From Chryseobacterium sp. (lineage in GTDB: Bacteria; Bacteroidota; Bacteroidia; Flavobacteriales; Weeksellaceae), in contig JAPUEB010000024.1 in assembly GCA_027492795.1 (NCBI GenBank), positions 124,001 to 188,000 of the forward strand: 64,000 bases of DNA. Direction: 5' to 3'. The first letter of the stretch is position 1. The number at the start of each line of letters is the position of its first letter. Shown one piece after another: positions 24,846-32,587 of this stretch. Both the position numbers and the translations under genes were made by a program. Under the pieces are notes generated by a model that ran no database searches, was not told where the DNA came from, and saw only the letters and a list, made by a program, of their open reading frames with translations.

Positions 24846-25325
24846 TTAAAAAATATCAATCAGTACAACGATAAGCATTGCCAAACCTACCATAAAGTTG
24901 AAACCCGTCCCGAAGATAAACCCCACAAAAGCCCCTTTTACGGAGTTTAAGGCTTTTTTCTTGTCATTGGCGTCATGCAATAATTCTCCTACGAAAACTC
25001 CCAGCAACATTCCTATAAAAAACCCAAAAGGAGGAAAAAATAACCCGACTATTGTTCCAATGACAGATCCAATGCTTCCCCAACGAGTTCCGCCATATTT
25101 TCGATTCGTTCTTGCAGGAATTACATAATTTAAGATCATAGAAATAATGGTTAGTATTGAAAAAATCCAAATGTAAATCATTGGAAGATCGTTACTCGTT
25201 CCGAACTTATAAATCAGAACCCCGCAAAGGCTTAACAGTAAACCCGGCAAAACAGGTATTACGGTTCCCAATAGACCAAGAAATAGCAAGATAATGCTGA
25301 AAAGGTTGACTAAACTGTAATCCAT
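24846..25325 (-). CDS. DUF456 family membrane protein
   Basis: A 159-aa integral membrane protein of the DUF456 family. Four hydrophobic segments are visible (about 7-40, 48-67, 80-118, 128-158), with glycine-rich packing motifs (GGTRWGSIGSVIGTIVG, FFPPFGFFIGMLLG) that mark the family. Function is unknown. Tail-to-tail with ung with only 3 bp between stop codons. Confidence 0.85.
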   Translation of the reverse strand: MDYSLVNLFSIILLFLGLLGTVIPVLPGLLLSLCGVLIYKFGTSNDLPMIYIWIFSILTIISMILNYVIPARTNRKYGGTRWGSIGSVIGTIVGLFFPPFGFFIGMLLGVFVGELLHDANDKKKALNSVKGAFVGFIFGTGFNFMVGLAMLIVVLIDIF

Positions 25326-25360
25326 ATTTTTTTATTTGTCATCAAAAATAGAAAAAAATA

Positions 25361-25394
25361 AAAAAAGCGGCTTTCAATATTGCCGCTTTTTTTT
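25361..25394 (-). terminator. terminator of the lipoprotein gene at 25411
   Basis: Stem AAAAAAGCGGC/GCCGCTTTTTT with a 10-nt loop, just past the 3' end of the - strand lipoprotein gene. Confidence 0.85.
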
Positions 25395-25410
25395 AACAAA
25401 AATATTTTCC

Positions 25411-26583
25411 TTAAATATTTAGAATTACGTATTGTAAAATTGGGCCTGTATTTCCAATATTTCCACTCGCATGGTTGTGGAAGGTAGTGTAATAGATATT
25501 TCCACTGGTAGTTGTAGAGTTGCAGGCTCCTACACTATCACCATGTGCCAAATGAGCCTGTAGAGCATTATTATTAACGGTAATAGTAACTTGGTTGCCA
25601 CCAACATTATGACATATTGTTGTAAAGCCACTGTTCCCTGAATTTCCAACTGACATAGCTGGAGAATTCGCGTTCTGGAAGTTTTTTGTTCTAATCATTA
25701 AAGCTTCGTTGTTTCTTTTTACCAAAACATCCCAAAAATTCACATCATAATTAATGATTTTTTGCCATGAACCTAAGTCATACTGAATATCCAAAGTGCT
25801 GAAACCTATTGCATTTGCCAAAGGTACATAGGAAACATTACAGTTTTGATAAGTGGTAGAAGAACCTGTAGTTGTGGCGCAAAGTAAATTATCTGGTATA
25901 AATCCGCCGGGAGAATTGCAGACAGGCGTATTGTTGTTGCCACCTAAAAGATAAGATACATCCCAGTCTGATGCATAAAGACTTCCTCCGTTTGTAACAA
26001 AAGTAGCAAGATTATCATAAATCATTGTATCGTTGTTGCTTTGCCCGTTTCTAGATCCGCAGTTTAAAAAAATAACATCATACGGTGAAATGGTGTTCAT
26101 ATTCTTCAGGTCGTTATAGGAAATCTGTGTTACAGTATAGCCCAAACTTGTTACAATAGCTTCAATTTGATCATAACTTCCCTGAACATAAGCCATATTG
26201 GCAACTTGGTTCAGTTTGGTCAACGAGGAGGCAACGTTTACTGTTTTACCTTCATCTACACTTACATTAAACTCTGAGCGAAAGTTTGACCCGTCACCAG
26301 TCTGTATATGAATAGTGTTGTTTCCTGCAGGAATTTCAAGTGCAAAATCTCCCTGAGGATTACTGTAAGCTGTGTAGATGTCCAATTTAGCATCAAATGC
26401 AAATACCAATGCTCCACCAATAGGTGTTGTGCCATTTTTAGCAAGCACTTTACCCGTTACAACTCCCATTTTAGCGCTTTGTAGAACAGGATTAGTTACC
26501 GAAACCGAATTTTCTTCGCTTCTGATGCAACTTGTGAGCGTAAAGAATGCCGCAACAAGAAATAGATAAACGATTTTTTTCAT
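25411..26583 (-). CDS. lipoprotein with carboxypeptidase-like and HLAHGD modules
   Basis: A 390-aa predicted lipoprotein (MKKIVYLFLVAAFFTLTSC, lipobox Cys19). Residues about 40-120 are a carboxypeptidase regulatory-like (CarboxypepD_reg/CnaB-like) beta-sandwich (VTGKVLAKNGTTPIGGALVF, NPQGDFALEIPAG). Residues about 130-300 look like a flavodoxin-like/ThuA-like alpha/beta region (YDVIFLNCGSRNG, FVTNGGSLYASDWD). Near 325-355 is TICHNVGGNQ with HLAHGDSVGAC, which matches the CHxPPGN...HLxHGDxxGxC motif of secreted bacterial proteins. Export to the envelope is safe; the activity is unknown. Confidence 0.82.
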   Translation of the reverse strand: MKKIVYLFLVAAFFTLTSCIRSEENSVSVTNPVLQSAKMGVVTGKVLAKNGTTPIGGALVFAFDAKLDIYTAYSNPQGDFALEIPAGNNTIHIQTGDGSNFRSEFNVSVDEGKTVNVASSLTKLNQVANMAYVQGSYDQIEAIVTSLGYTVTQISYNDLKNMNTISPYDVIFLNCGSRNGQSNNDTMIYDNLATFVTNGGSLYASDWDVSYLLGGNNNTPVCNSPGGFIPDNLLCATTTGSSTTYQNCNVSYVPLANAIGFSTLDIQYDLGSWQKIINYDVNFWDVLVKRNNEALMIRTKNFQNANSPAMSVGNSGNSGFTTICHNVGGNQVTITVNNNALQAHLAHGDSVGACNSTTTSGNIYYTTFHNHASGNIGNTGPILQYVILNI

Positions 26584-26748
26584 AATTAATAATTTTAAGT
26601 TTAGAAATATGGTTTATTTAACAAAATTAAGTCTTTTTTAATAATTGAGTATTCTTTTTTGATATTTTTTTTATTTTAATTGTTAAAATATTATTTTTAG
26701 TACAGAATGCTAAATTCCTGTTTAATTTACTGATGCCTAAAATATTAG

Positions 26749-26756
26749 TACTTTTG
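26749..26756 (+). promoter_or_regulatory. -7 box TACTTTTG, 5 nt before the MscS-type gene
   Basis: TAnnTTTG match separated from the ATG at 26762 by five bases, so the transcript would begin at the start codon. Confidence 0.6.
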
Positions 26757-26761
26757 TAACA

Positions 26762-28015
26762 ATGAAAGAGCAAATACAGGATACCAAATATTTTCTTCAG
26801 GATGTCGTAGATCAACTGCATCTATTTATTAAGGAAAATATTTCAGACAAATGGGAAGTTCAGGTTTTAATAAAATTCCTGGTACTTCTTGCAGTTGTTT
26901 TCATATTTGATCTTGTTTTCAAGTTAATACTAATTCCGATTTTCAAAAGTTATAAAGATGGTTCTAAATATCCTTATTTTAAAGCGATTGGAACCTCCAA
27001 AATCACCCATTCAATCGCCAACATTTTTGCATTATGGCTTGGAAGTTTTTTTATGGTGGCACTTTTCGAATTGCACTCCAAAAATTTCCCCCGTATTGAA
27101 AGACTTTATACCATCGTAGTAATCCTTGCTTTTGCAAAATTTGGGATGAGGATAATGCGCGCAATAGAAAACTATTTTTCATACAAGATGGATTTCTACA
27201 AAATAGTTGCACTTCGCGCTATATCCGAAACCATAAAAACAGTTGGAATATTTCTTTTTATAGTGATGCTTATTGCTGTAATCTTCGGTATAAAAAGCAG
27301 TACCATCATAGGAAGTTTAGGAGCAATAACGGCAGTTTTAGTACTTGTTTTCCGCGATACCATTCTCGGTTTTATGACGAGTTTGCACGTTGCCACCTCC
27401 AAGAATTTAAAAGTTGGGGACTGGATTGGGATTCCAAAATATAATCTGGAAGGAACCATCGAAGAAATTAATTTACTAACCACAAAAATCCAAAATTTCG
27501 ATAAAACCATTTCCACCATTCCAACGTACGATTTGCTTTCCACAGAAATCAAAAACCATCAAGTAATGGCGGAAGGAAACCGGAGAAGAATTAAAAAATC
27601 GATTGTTTTCAACATCAATTCTTTCAAATTTATAGATGAAGAACTCTTTACAAAACTGAAGAAAGTTAACCTCATTTCAGAATATTTAGATAATAAAGCC
27701 GTCGAAATCATGAAAGAACGCGGAACCATAAAAAATTCCGATTTCATCATTAATGGAAGACAATTGACGAACATCGGTGTTTTCAGAAGATACGCCTTAA
27801 ATTATCTGAAACAGGACAAAGACATCGACCAAGATGAAACACTTTTGGTGCGCCAACTCGAAATTACTTCGCAAGGAATGCCTTTGGAAATCTACGCTTT
27901 TGCCAACAAATCGGCGATGGAAGATTTTGAGGAAATTCAAGCCGACATTTTCGACCATCTTTTGGCAGCCTCAAAAGAATTTGATTTGGAAATAATGCAA
28001 GTAAATAAAATTTGA
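26762..28015 (+). CDS. MscS-family mechanosensitive ion channel (YbdG-like)
   Basis: A 417-aa small-conductance mechanosensitive channel homologue. N-terminal helices (about 40-60, 88-108, 118-135, 155-180) lead into the pore-lining TM3 equivalent (IIGSLGAITAVLVLVFRDTILGF, abbreviated here, about 180-203), and the cytoplasmic beta and vestibule domains follow (KVGDWIGIPKYNLEGTIEEI onward). The length and long C-terminus fit the YbdG/YnaI-like group rather than E. coli MscS. Its role is relief of osmotic downshock. Its -7 box is almost at the ATG. Confidence 0.92.
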   Translation: MKEQIQDTKYFLQDVVDQLHLFIKENISDKWEVQVLIKFLVLLAVVFIFDLVFKLILIPIFKSYKDGSKYPYFKAIGTSKITHSIANIFALWLGSFFMVALFELHSKNFPRIERLYTIVVILAFAKFGMRIMRAIENYFSYKMDFYKIVALRAISETIKTVGIFLFIVMLIAVIFGIKSSTIIGSLGAITAVLVLVFRDTILGFMTSLHVATSKNLKVGDWIGIPKYNLEGTIEEINLLTTKIQNFDKTISTIPTYDLLSTEIKNHQVMAEGNRRRIKKSIVFNINSFKFIDEELFTKLKKVNLISEYLDNKAVEIMKERGTIKNSDFIINGRQLTNIGVFRRYALNYLKQDKDIDQDETLLVRQLEITSQGMPLEIYAFANKSAMEDFEEIQADIFDHLLAASKEFDLEIMQVNKI

Positions 28016-28050
28016 AATTGATTAATTTGAAATTTGAAATTGCGATGAAA

Positions 28051-28078
28051 ATCTCAAATCTCAAATCTCAAATCTCGA
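28051..28078. repeat. four tandem heptamers ATCTCAA
   Basis: ATCTCAA repeated four times (last unit ATCTCGA), 10 bp before the pdxJ ATG at 28089. Confidence 0.8.
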
Positions 28079-28088
28079 ATAATAAATT

Positions 28089-28808
28089 ATGACAAAATTA
28101 AGCGTAAACATCAATAAAATAGCCACACTTCGCAATGCAAGAGGTGGAGAGTTTCCGAGCGTCACAGAAGCCGCCATCAAAATTCAGGAATTTGGAGCGC
28201 ACGGAATTACCATTCATCCAAGACCGGACGAACGTCACATCACCAGAAAAGATGTGTACGATTTAAAACCTTTGGTTTACACCGAATTTAATATAGAAGG
28301 AAATCCGCACCGTCCGTTTATCGATATGGTTTTGGACGTAAAACCGGAACAAGTCACACTCGTTCCAGATGCAGATGATGCCATCACTTCCAATTCAGGT
28401 TGGGATTGCGAGAAAAATATGGATTTTCTAAAATCTGTAATTTCAGAATTTAAAAATGAGGGAATCCGAACTTCGATATTTTTAGACCCAAATCCAGAAA
28501 TGGTAAAATTTGCGGCAGAAACTGGAGCAGATAGAATTGAACTGTACACCGAAGCCTACGCAAAAAACTATTCTACTGATAAGGAATCAGCAATTAAGTC
28601 TTATTACAAAACCGCTTTAGAAGCCACGAAATACGGATTAGGAATCAACGCAGGACACGATTTAAGTTTGGAAAATTTAAAATATTTTGCTGAAAACATT
28701 CCGAATTTGTTGGAAGTTTCCATCGGTCACGCTTTAATTGGCGAAGCATTGTATATGGGAATGGAAAACACGGTTCAGGCGTATTTGAAGCGATTGGCGG
28801 TTTGGTAG
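28089..28808 (+). CDS. pdxJ: pyridoxine 5'-phosphate synthase
   Basis: A 239-aa TIM-barrel enzyme that condenses 1-deoxyxylulose 5-phosphate with 3-amino-1-hydroxyacetone phosphate to make PNP in the DXP-dependent B6 pathway. The N-terminal LSVNINKIATLRNARGG, HPRPDERHI (catalytic His region, about 41-49) and the phosphate-binding C-terminal EVSIGHALIGEAL are family signatures. Length is standard. DXP-dependent PdxJ coexists here with the mevalonate enzyme MvaD, so DXP would be needed for B6 rather than for isoprenoids. Confidence 0.97.
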   Translation: MTKLSVNINKIATLRNARGGEFPSVTEAAIKIQEFGAHGITIHPRPDERHITRKDVYDLKPLVYTEFNIEGNPHRPFIDMVLDVKPEQVTLVPDADDAITSNSGWDCEKNMDFLKSVISEFKNEGIRTSIFLDPNPEMVKFAAETGADRIELYTEAYAKNYSTDKESAIKSYYKTALEATKYGLGINAGHDLSLENLKYFAENIPNLLEVSIGHALIGEALYMGMENTVQAYLKRLAVW

Positions 28809-28827
28809 AATTTGCTAAATTTGAAAA

Positions 28828-29133
28828 ATGAAGAAAGAAATTACCATATCAGACTTTTCTCCGCACCTCTTTTGGGATGTGGATTTGGATCAGTTTGATT
28901 TGGATCAGTATCCTGGATTTATGGTTCAACGCGTATTGGAATACGGAAGAGTAGAAGATTGGAGTTTACTGAAAAAGTATTATGGAGATGAAACGATAAT
29001 TAAAGAAGCAACTCAGCTACGGTCATTAAATCCTATTTCCGTTTCTTTCCTTGCAAAAAAATACAATATCGACGAAAAAACCTTCAGATGTTACATCGAA
29101 AAACCGTTAGTGAGGAACTCTTTAAATCTTTAA
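28828..29133 (+). CDS. DUF6922-like protein, putative antitoxin
   Basis: A 101-aa protein resembling DUF6922 proteins found directly upstream of AbiEii-type nucleotidyltransferases in Bacteroidota: FSPHLFWDVDLDQ, VQRVLEYGRVEDW and LRSLNPISVSFLAKKYNI. The helical pattern fits a small DNA-binding antitoxin. Its last 46 bp overlap the next gene in another frame; the final residues (EKPLVRNSLNL) differ from what I recall of the family tail. Co-transcribed with the toxin candidate; antitoxin activity is inferred. Confidence 0.75.
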   Translation: MKKEITISDFSPHLFWDVDLDQFDLDQYPGFMVQRVLEYGRVEDWSLLKKYYGDETIIKEATQLRSLNPISVSFLAKKYNIDEKTFRCYIEKPLVRNSLNL

Positions 29134-29702
29134 GACAAATTATGAAATCGGATGTTTTTTCCGATTTTAGATTGGTTGGTGGTACAGCTCTGGCTTTGCA
29201 AATTGGTCATCGAAATTCGGTGGATATTGACCTGTTTGGAAACCGAGAAATAAATGTTGACAGATTTGTTTCAGAATTAGAAGATTTGGGAAATGTTGAA
29301 GTACTAACCTCAAATAAAAGTATTGTTATTTGTTATTTAGATGGGGTTAAAATTGATATTGTAAACCACAAATATGCTTTCCTAGATGATGCAATTACCA
29401 TTCAAGGAATTCGAATGGCTACAAAACGTGATATTTCTGCAATGAAACTACACGCAATTGAGCAAAGAGGTACTCGAAAAGATTTTATCGATTTATTTTT
29501 CCTTCTCAATGATTTTTCACTACAGGAAATGTATGATTTTTATTTGAAAAAGTATGAAAATCATATCCCATTTATGATGCTACAATCACTTACACATTTT
29601 TATGATGCAGAGAAATTTCCAATCCCAAAAATGTATATGGATTTTGATTGGAGTTATTGTAAAGAAAAAATTGGTGAAGAACACAGTAAATTTCGCTTAT
29701 AA
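29088..29702 (+). CDS. AbiEii-type nucleotidyltransferase, putative toxin
   Basis: A 204-aa AbiEii/AbiGii-family nucleotidyltransferase. GGTALALQIGHRNSVDIDLF (about 27-46) carries the GG and DxD nucleotidyltransferase motif, and downstream MATKRDISAMKLHAIEQRG with KDFIDLFFLL is typical of the family. AbiEii homologues act as the toxin in type IV (AbiE) systems, with a separate antitoxin (AbiEi or, in this lineage, DUF6922). The start at 29088 lies inside the preceding gene (46-bp overlap), which suggests translational coupling. Confidence 0.85.
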   Translation: MLHRKTVSEELFKSLRQIMKSDVFSDFRLVGGTALALQIGHRNSVDIDLFGNREINVDRFVSELEDLGNVEVLTSNKSIVICYLDGVKIDIVNHKYAFLDDAITIQGIRMATKRDISAMKLHAIEQRGTRKDFIDLFFLLNDFSLQEMYDFYLKKYENHIPFMMLQSLTHFYDAEKFPIPKMYMDFDWSYCKEKIGEEHSKFRL

Positions 29703-29736
29703 TAGGAAGCATTATTTATCAAATTGAATATAACTT

Positions 29737-30531
29737 ATGCAAAATAACATCCTCCACTCAAAAATATACGGACAAGACAAATCCGGAACGCCTCTCCTCG
29801 TTTTTCACGGACTTTTCGGAATGCTCGACAATTGGGGAAGTTTCGGGAAAGAAATGGGCGAATTTTTTCCGGTTCATTTAATTGATTTGAGAAACCACGG
29901 CAAAAGTTTTCACTCTGAAGAAATGTCGCACGATGATTTGGCTCACGATATTTATCACTATATGGAATTTCACAATTTGCAGAAAGTCAATTTGTTAGGA
30001 CATTCTCTCGGCGGAAAAGCCGTAATGCAATTTTCTATAAAATATCCACCAAAAGTTGAAAAATTAATTGTGGTTGATATTTCTCCAAAAGCGTATCCTC
30101 CACATCATCAGGGAATTATCAAAGCATTAGAAACCGTTAATTTTGATGAAATGCTTTCGCGACAAGAAATTGAAGAGCATTTGTCACAATACATTCCGGA
30201 AAAATCTGTGATTCAGTTTCTTGCAAAAAACTTGTATTGGACAGACGATAAAAAATTAGCGTGGCGTTTTAATTTGCAAACTTTGGCTGAAAAATACGAC
30301 CAATTCGTCTCCAATGCTATTAAATTTGGTGTTTTTGAAGGGCCAACTTTGTTTGTAGCCGGAGAAAAATCCAACTATATTCTTCCGCAAGATGAGTTTC
30401 TCATCAAACAGCAATTTCCACATTATCAATTGGTAAAAATTCCAAACGCCGGACATTGGGTTCAGGCGGAAAATCCGGTTGATTTTAATAAAACAGTAAA
30501 GAATTTTATTTTGGAAACACAAGTAATTTAG
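29737..30531 (+). CDS. alpha/beta hydrolase (YbfF-like)
   Basis: A 264-aa alpha/beta-hydrolase. The nucleophile elbow GHSLGGKA (Ser about residue 89), oxyanion HGLFGMLDNW (about 24-33), acid and histidine region IPNAGHWVQAENP near the end are typical of the YbfF esterase/BphD-like family that hydrolyses short acyl-CoA or ester substrates. Follows the AbiEii pair by 34 bp in the same direction, with its own start after a short A/T-rich gap. Confidence 0.9.
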   Translation: MQNNILHSKIYGQDKSGTPLLVFHGLFGMLDNWGSFGKEMGEFFPVHLIDLRNHGKSFHSEEMSHDDLAHDIYHYMEFHNLQKVNLLGHSLGGKAVMQFSIKYPPKVEKLIVVDISPKAYPPHHQGIIKALETVNFDEMLSRQEIEEHLSQYIPEKSVIQFLAKNLYWTDDKKLAWRFNLQTLAEKYDQFVSNAIKFGVFEGPTLFVAGEKSNYILPQDEFLIKQQFPHYQLVKIPNAGHWVQAENPVDFNKTVKNFILETQVI

Positions 30532-30577
30532 ATTGTCGAAAACTAATTTTTTATATAGAATTTGAAGTTTTAAAACG

Positions 30578-30585
30578 TATTTTTG
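30578..30585 (+). promoter_or_regulatory. -7 box TATTTTTG for the epimerase-like gene
   Basis: TAnnTTTG match 27 nt before the TTG start at 30613; the leader between them is the repeat CACAATT/CACCATT. Confidence 0.45.
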
Positions 30586-30612
30586 TAAAAATTCACAATT
30601 CACAATTCACCA

Positions 30613-31644
30613 TTGACCGTTCACCAAAATAAAGTTCTCGTCACCGGCGCCACAGGAATTCTCGGAAGAGTCATCGTTTTGGAACTGCTGAAACGCGGGA
30701 AAAATGTGCGCGCAACCAAACGAAAATCAAGCGATTTAGATGAGGTAAAACATTCCTATAAATATTACGCTGAAAATCCCGATGAAATTTTTCAAAAAAT
30801 TCAATGGATGGATGTTGATTTTGATGATTTGGATTCATTGAAATCGGCATTAAACGGCGTTGAAGAAGTGTATCATTGCGCTGCGAAAGTCAGTTTTCAT
30901 CCTGATAAAAAGCGGGAAATGTACCACACTAATATTGAAGGCACAAAAAATTTGCTTTACGCGTGTGAAGATTCTTCGGTTAAAAAACTCTGTTTTGTGA
31001 GTTCCATTGCAGTTTTAGATGGTTTTAATGAAGACGGAGAAATGGACGAATCCTCTGATTTCAACTCAAAATTAGAGCATTCAGCATATTCAAAATCCAA
31101 ACATTTTTCGGAAATGGAGGTTTGGCGCGCATCTGCGGAAGGATTGAACACCGTTATCATCAATCCCGGAATGATTATCGGCACCGGAAATTGGAATCAC
31201 AGCAGCGGCGAACTTTTCGGAACTTTTGAAAAAAACGGTTTCATCGGAAGCGGCGGAACTTCGTATGTGGACGTTCGCGACGTTGCAAAAATTGCCATAG
31301 AATTAATGGAAAAAAATATTTTTGGCGAAAGATTTATTGTGATTTCAGAAAATGTAAAATATTTTGACTTTGGAAAAATAGTCCGTAGAAAATTAGGTTT
31401 AAAAGACCAAAAAATTCTTCCAATGTCTGTGATGAACATCGGAAGAATCCTCAATTTTCTTTTCGGTTGGCTCGTTCCTAGACTGAAAATGGCAAACAAA
31501 GTCAATATAGAAGCCATCACAACATTCAATAAAATTTCAAATAAAAAGATTTGTGAAAAACTGAATTACCATTTCATTCCCGTTTCCGAAAGTATTGATT
31601 TTCATTTGAAAAATTATTTGGAGGATAAAAAATCGGGAGTCTGA
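30613..31644 (+). CDS. NAD(P)-dependent epimerase/dehydratase family protein
   Basis: A 343-aa extended short-chain dehydrogenase. The Rossmann motif TGATGILGR (about 11-19), the catalytic YSKSK (about 157-161) with upstream Ser (SSIAVLDG), and NPGMIIGTGNW are standard for the extended SDR group that contains dihydroflavonol reductases, 3-beta-HSDs and sugar epimerases. The start is a TTG at 30613 inside a CACCATT-type repeat (codons T-V-H are repeat-derived); a later internal start cannot be excluded. Substrate unknown. Confidence 0.87.
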   Translation: MTVHQNKVLVTGATGILGRVIVLELLKRGKNVRATKRKSSDLDEVKHSYKYYAENPDEIFQKIQWMDVDFDDLDSLKSALNGVEEVYHCAAKVSFHPDKKREMYHTNIEGTKNLLYACEDSSVKKLCFVSSIAVLDGFNEDGEMDESSDFNSKLEHSAYSKSKHFSEMEVWRASAEGLNTVIINPGMIIGTGNWNHSSGELFGTFEKNGFIGSGGTSYVDVRDVAKIAIELMEKNIFGERFIVISENVKYFDFGKIVRRKLGLKDQKILPMSVMNIGRILNFLFGWLVPRLKMANKVNIEAITTFNKISNKKICEKLNYHFIPVSESIDFHLKNYLEDKKSGV

Positions 31645-31699
31645 AGACCGGAGGCCGATTTTTAATGTTGAAATTTATACCCACGAAAACGATAGATAA

Positions 31700-32512
31700 A
31701 TGGCAAAAATAAAAGTTGAAAATGCAGAAATTACCGTAGTATCTTTTGAAGAAAAGGATTATATTTCTTTAACGGATATGGCAAATGCCAAAGAAAGCGA
31801 AAGTCGTGCAGCCGATATCATAAAAAACTGGTTAAGAACAAGATATACCATTGAGTTTTTGTCTACGTGGGAAATTATTAATAATCCAAATTTTAAAGTG
31901 GTCGAAACTGACCACTTTAAGATGCAGGCAGGTCTTCCAAGTTTTACATTAAGCATTTCGGAATGGATTAACAAAACGGACGCAATCGGAATTATTGTAA
32001 AAAAAGGAAAATACGGTGGAACTTTTGCCCATAAAGACATCGCTTTCGAGTTTGGCTCTGCAATTAATGTTCCTTTTAAATTATACCTTATTAATGAGTT
32101 TCAACGCTTAAAAGAAGAGGAACAGAAGCAAATTGGCTGGTCTGCAAAACGAGAATTAGCAAAAATAAACTACCATATTTATACTGACGCTATTAAGCAA
32201 AATCTTATTCCAAAAGAACTCTCATCAAAAGACACCGCAATAATTTATACCAATGAAGCAGATGTTCTAAATATGGCTTTATTCGGAAAAACTGCAAAAA
32301 AATGGCGAGAAGAAAACAATCAATTGCAAGGAAATATGAGAGATTACGCTACAGTAAATCAATTAATTTGCCTTGCAAATATTGAAAACTTAAATGCGGT
32401 TTTTATTAACGAAAAATTATCTCAATCCCAAAGATTGCTTAAACTCAACAAGATTGCAATTCAGCAAATGGAAATTTTGGAAAATTTGCAAAACAATAAT
32501 CTATTAAAATAA
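31700..32512 (+). CDS. KilA-N domain DNA-binding protein
   Basis: A 270-aa protein with an N-terminal KilA-N domain (about 5-110: DYISLTDMANAKES, NWLRTRYTIEFLSTWE, GLPSFTLSISEWI), a fold found in phage anti-repressors, poxviruses and chromosomal regulators. It is followed by a helical C-terminal region (about 115-265) with Lys/Glu-rich coil. The coding sequence contains a perfect palindrome at 31893-31920. No phage gene is adjacent, so this is a solitary chromosomal copy. DNA binding is inferred from the domain. Confidence 0.85.
   Translation: MAKIKVENAEITVVSFEEKDYISLTDMANAKESESRAADIIKNWLRTRYTIEFLSTWEIINNPNFKVVETDHFKMQAGLPSFTLSISEWINKTDAIGIIVKKGKYGGTFAHKDIAFEFGSAINVPFKLYLINEFQRLKEEEQKQIGWSAKRELAKINYHIYTDAIKQNLIPKELSSKDTAIIYTNEADVLNMALFGKTAKKWREENNQLQGNMRDYATVNQLICLANIENLNAVFINEKLSQSQRLLKLNKIAIQQMEILENLQNNNLLK
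31893..31920. promoter_or_regulatory. palindrome inside the KilA-N gene
   Basis: TTAAAGTGGTC (31893-31903), 6-bp spacer, GACCACTTTAA (31910-31920): a perfect 11-bp-arm inverted repeat in coding sequence (codons FKVVETDHFK). Operator function is a guess. Confidence 0.4.
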
Positions 32513-32587
32513 AATCTAAAAATTCTTTACAAAATTTATCCCCAATCATTTTAATCTTCCGTCTTCGGACATCCAACTCCCAACTCA

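Noticed and set aside
28828-29702. Part of a larger defence island
   Set aside because: Flanking genes (pdxJ, alpha/beta hydrolase) are housekeeping; no restriction, CBASS or other defence genes were seen.
31700-32512. Prophage remnant at the KilA-N gene
   Set aside because: Neighbours are an SDR gene and an acyl-CoA ligase; no integrase, capsid, or lysis genes are visible.
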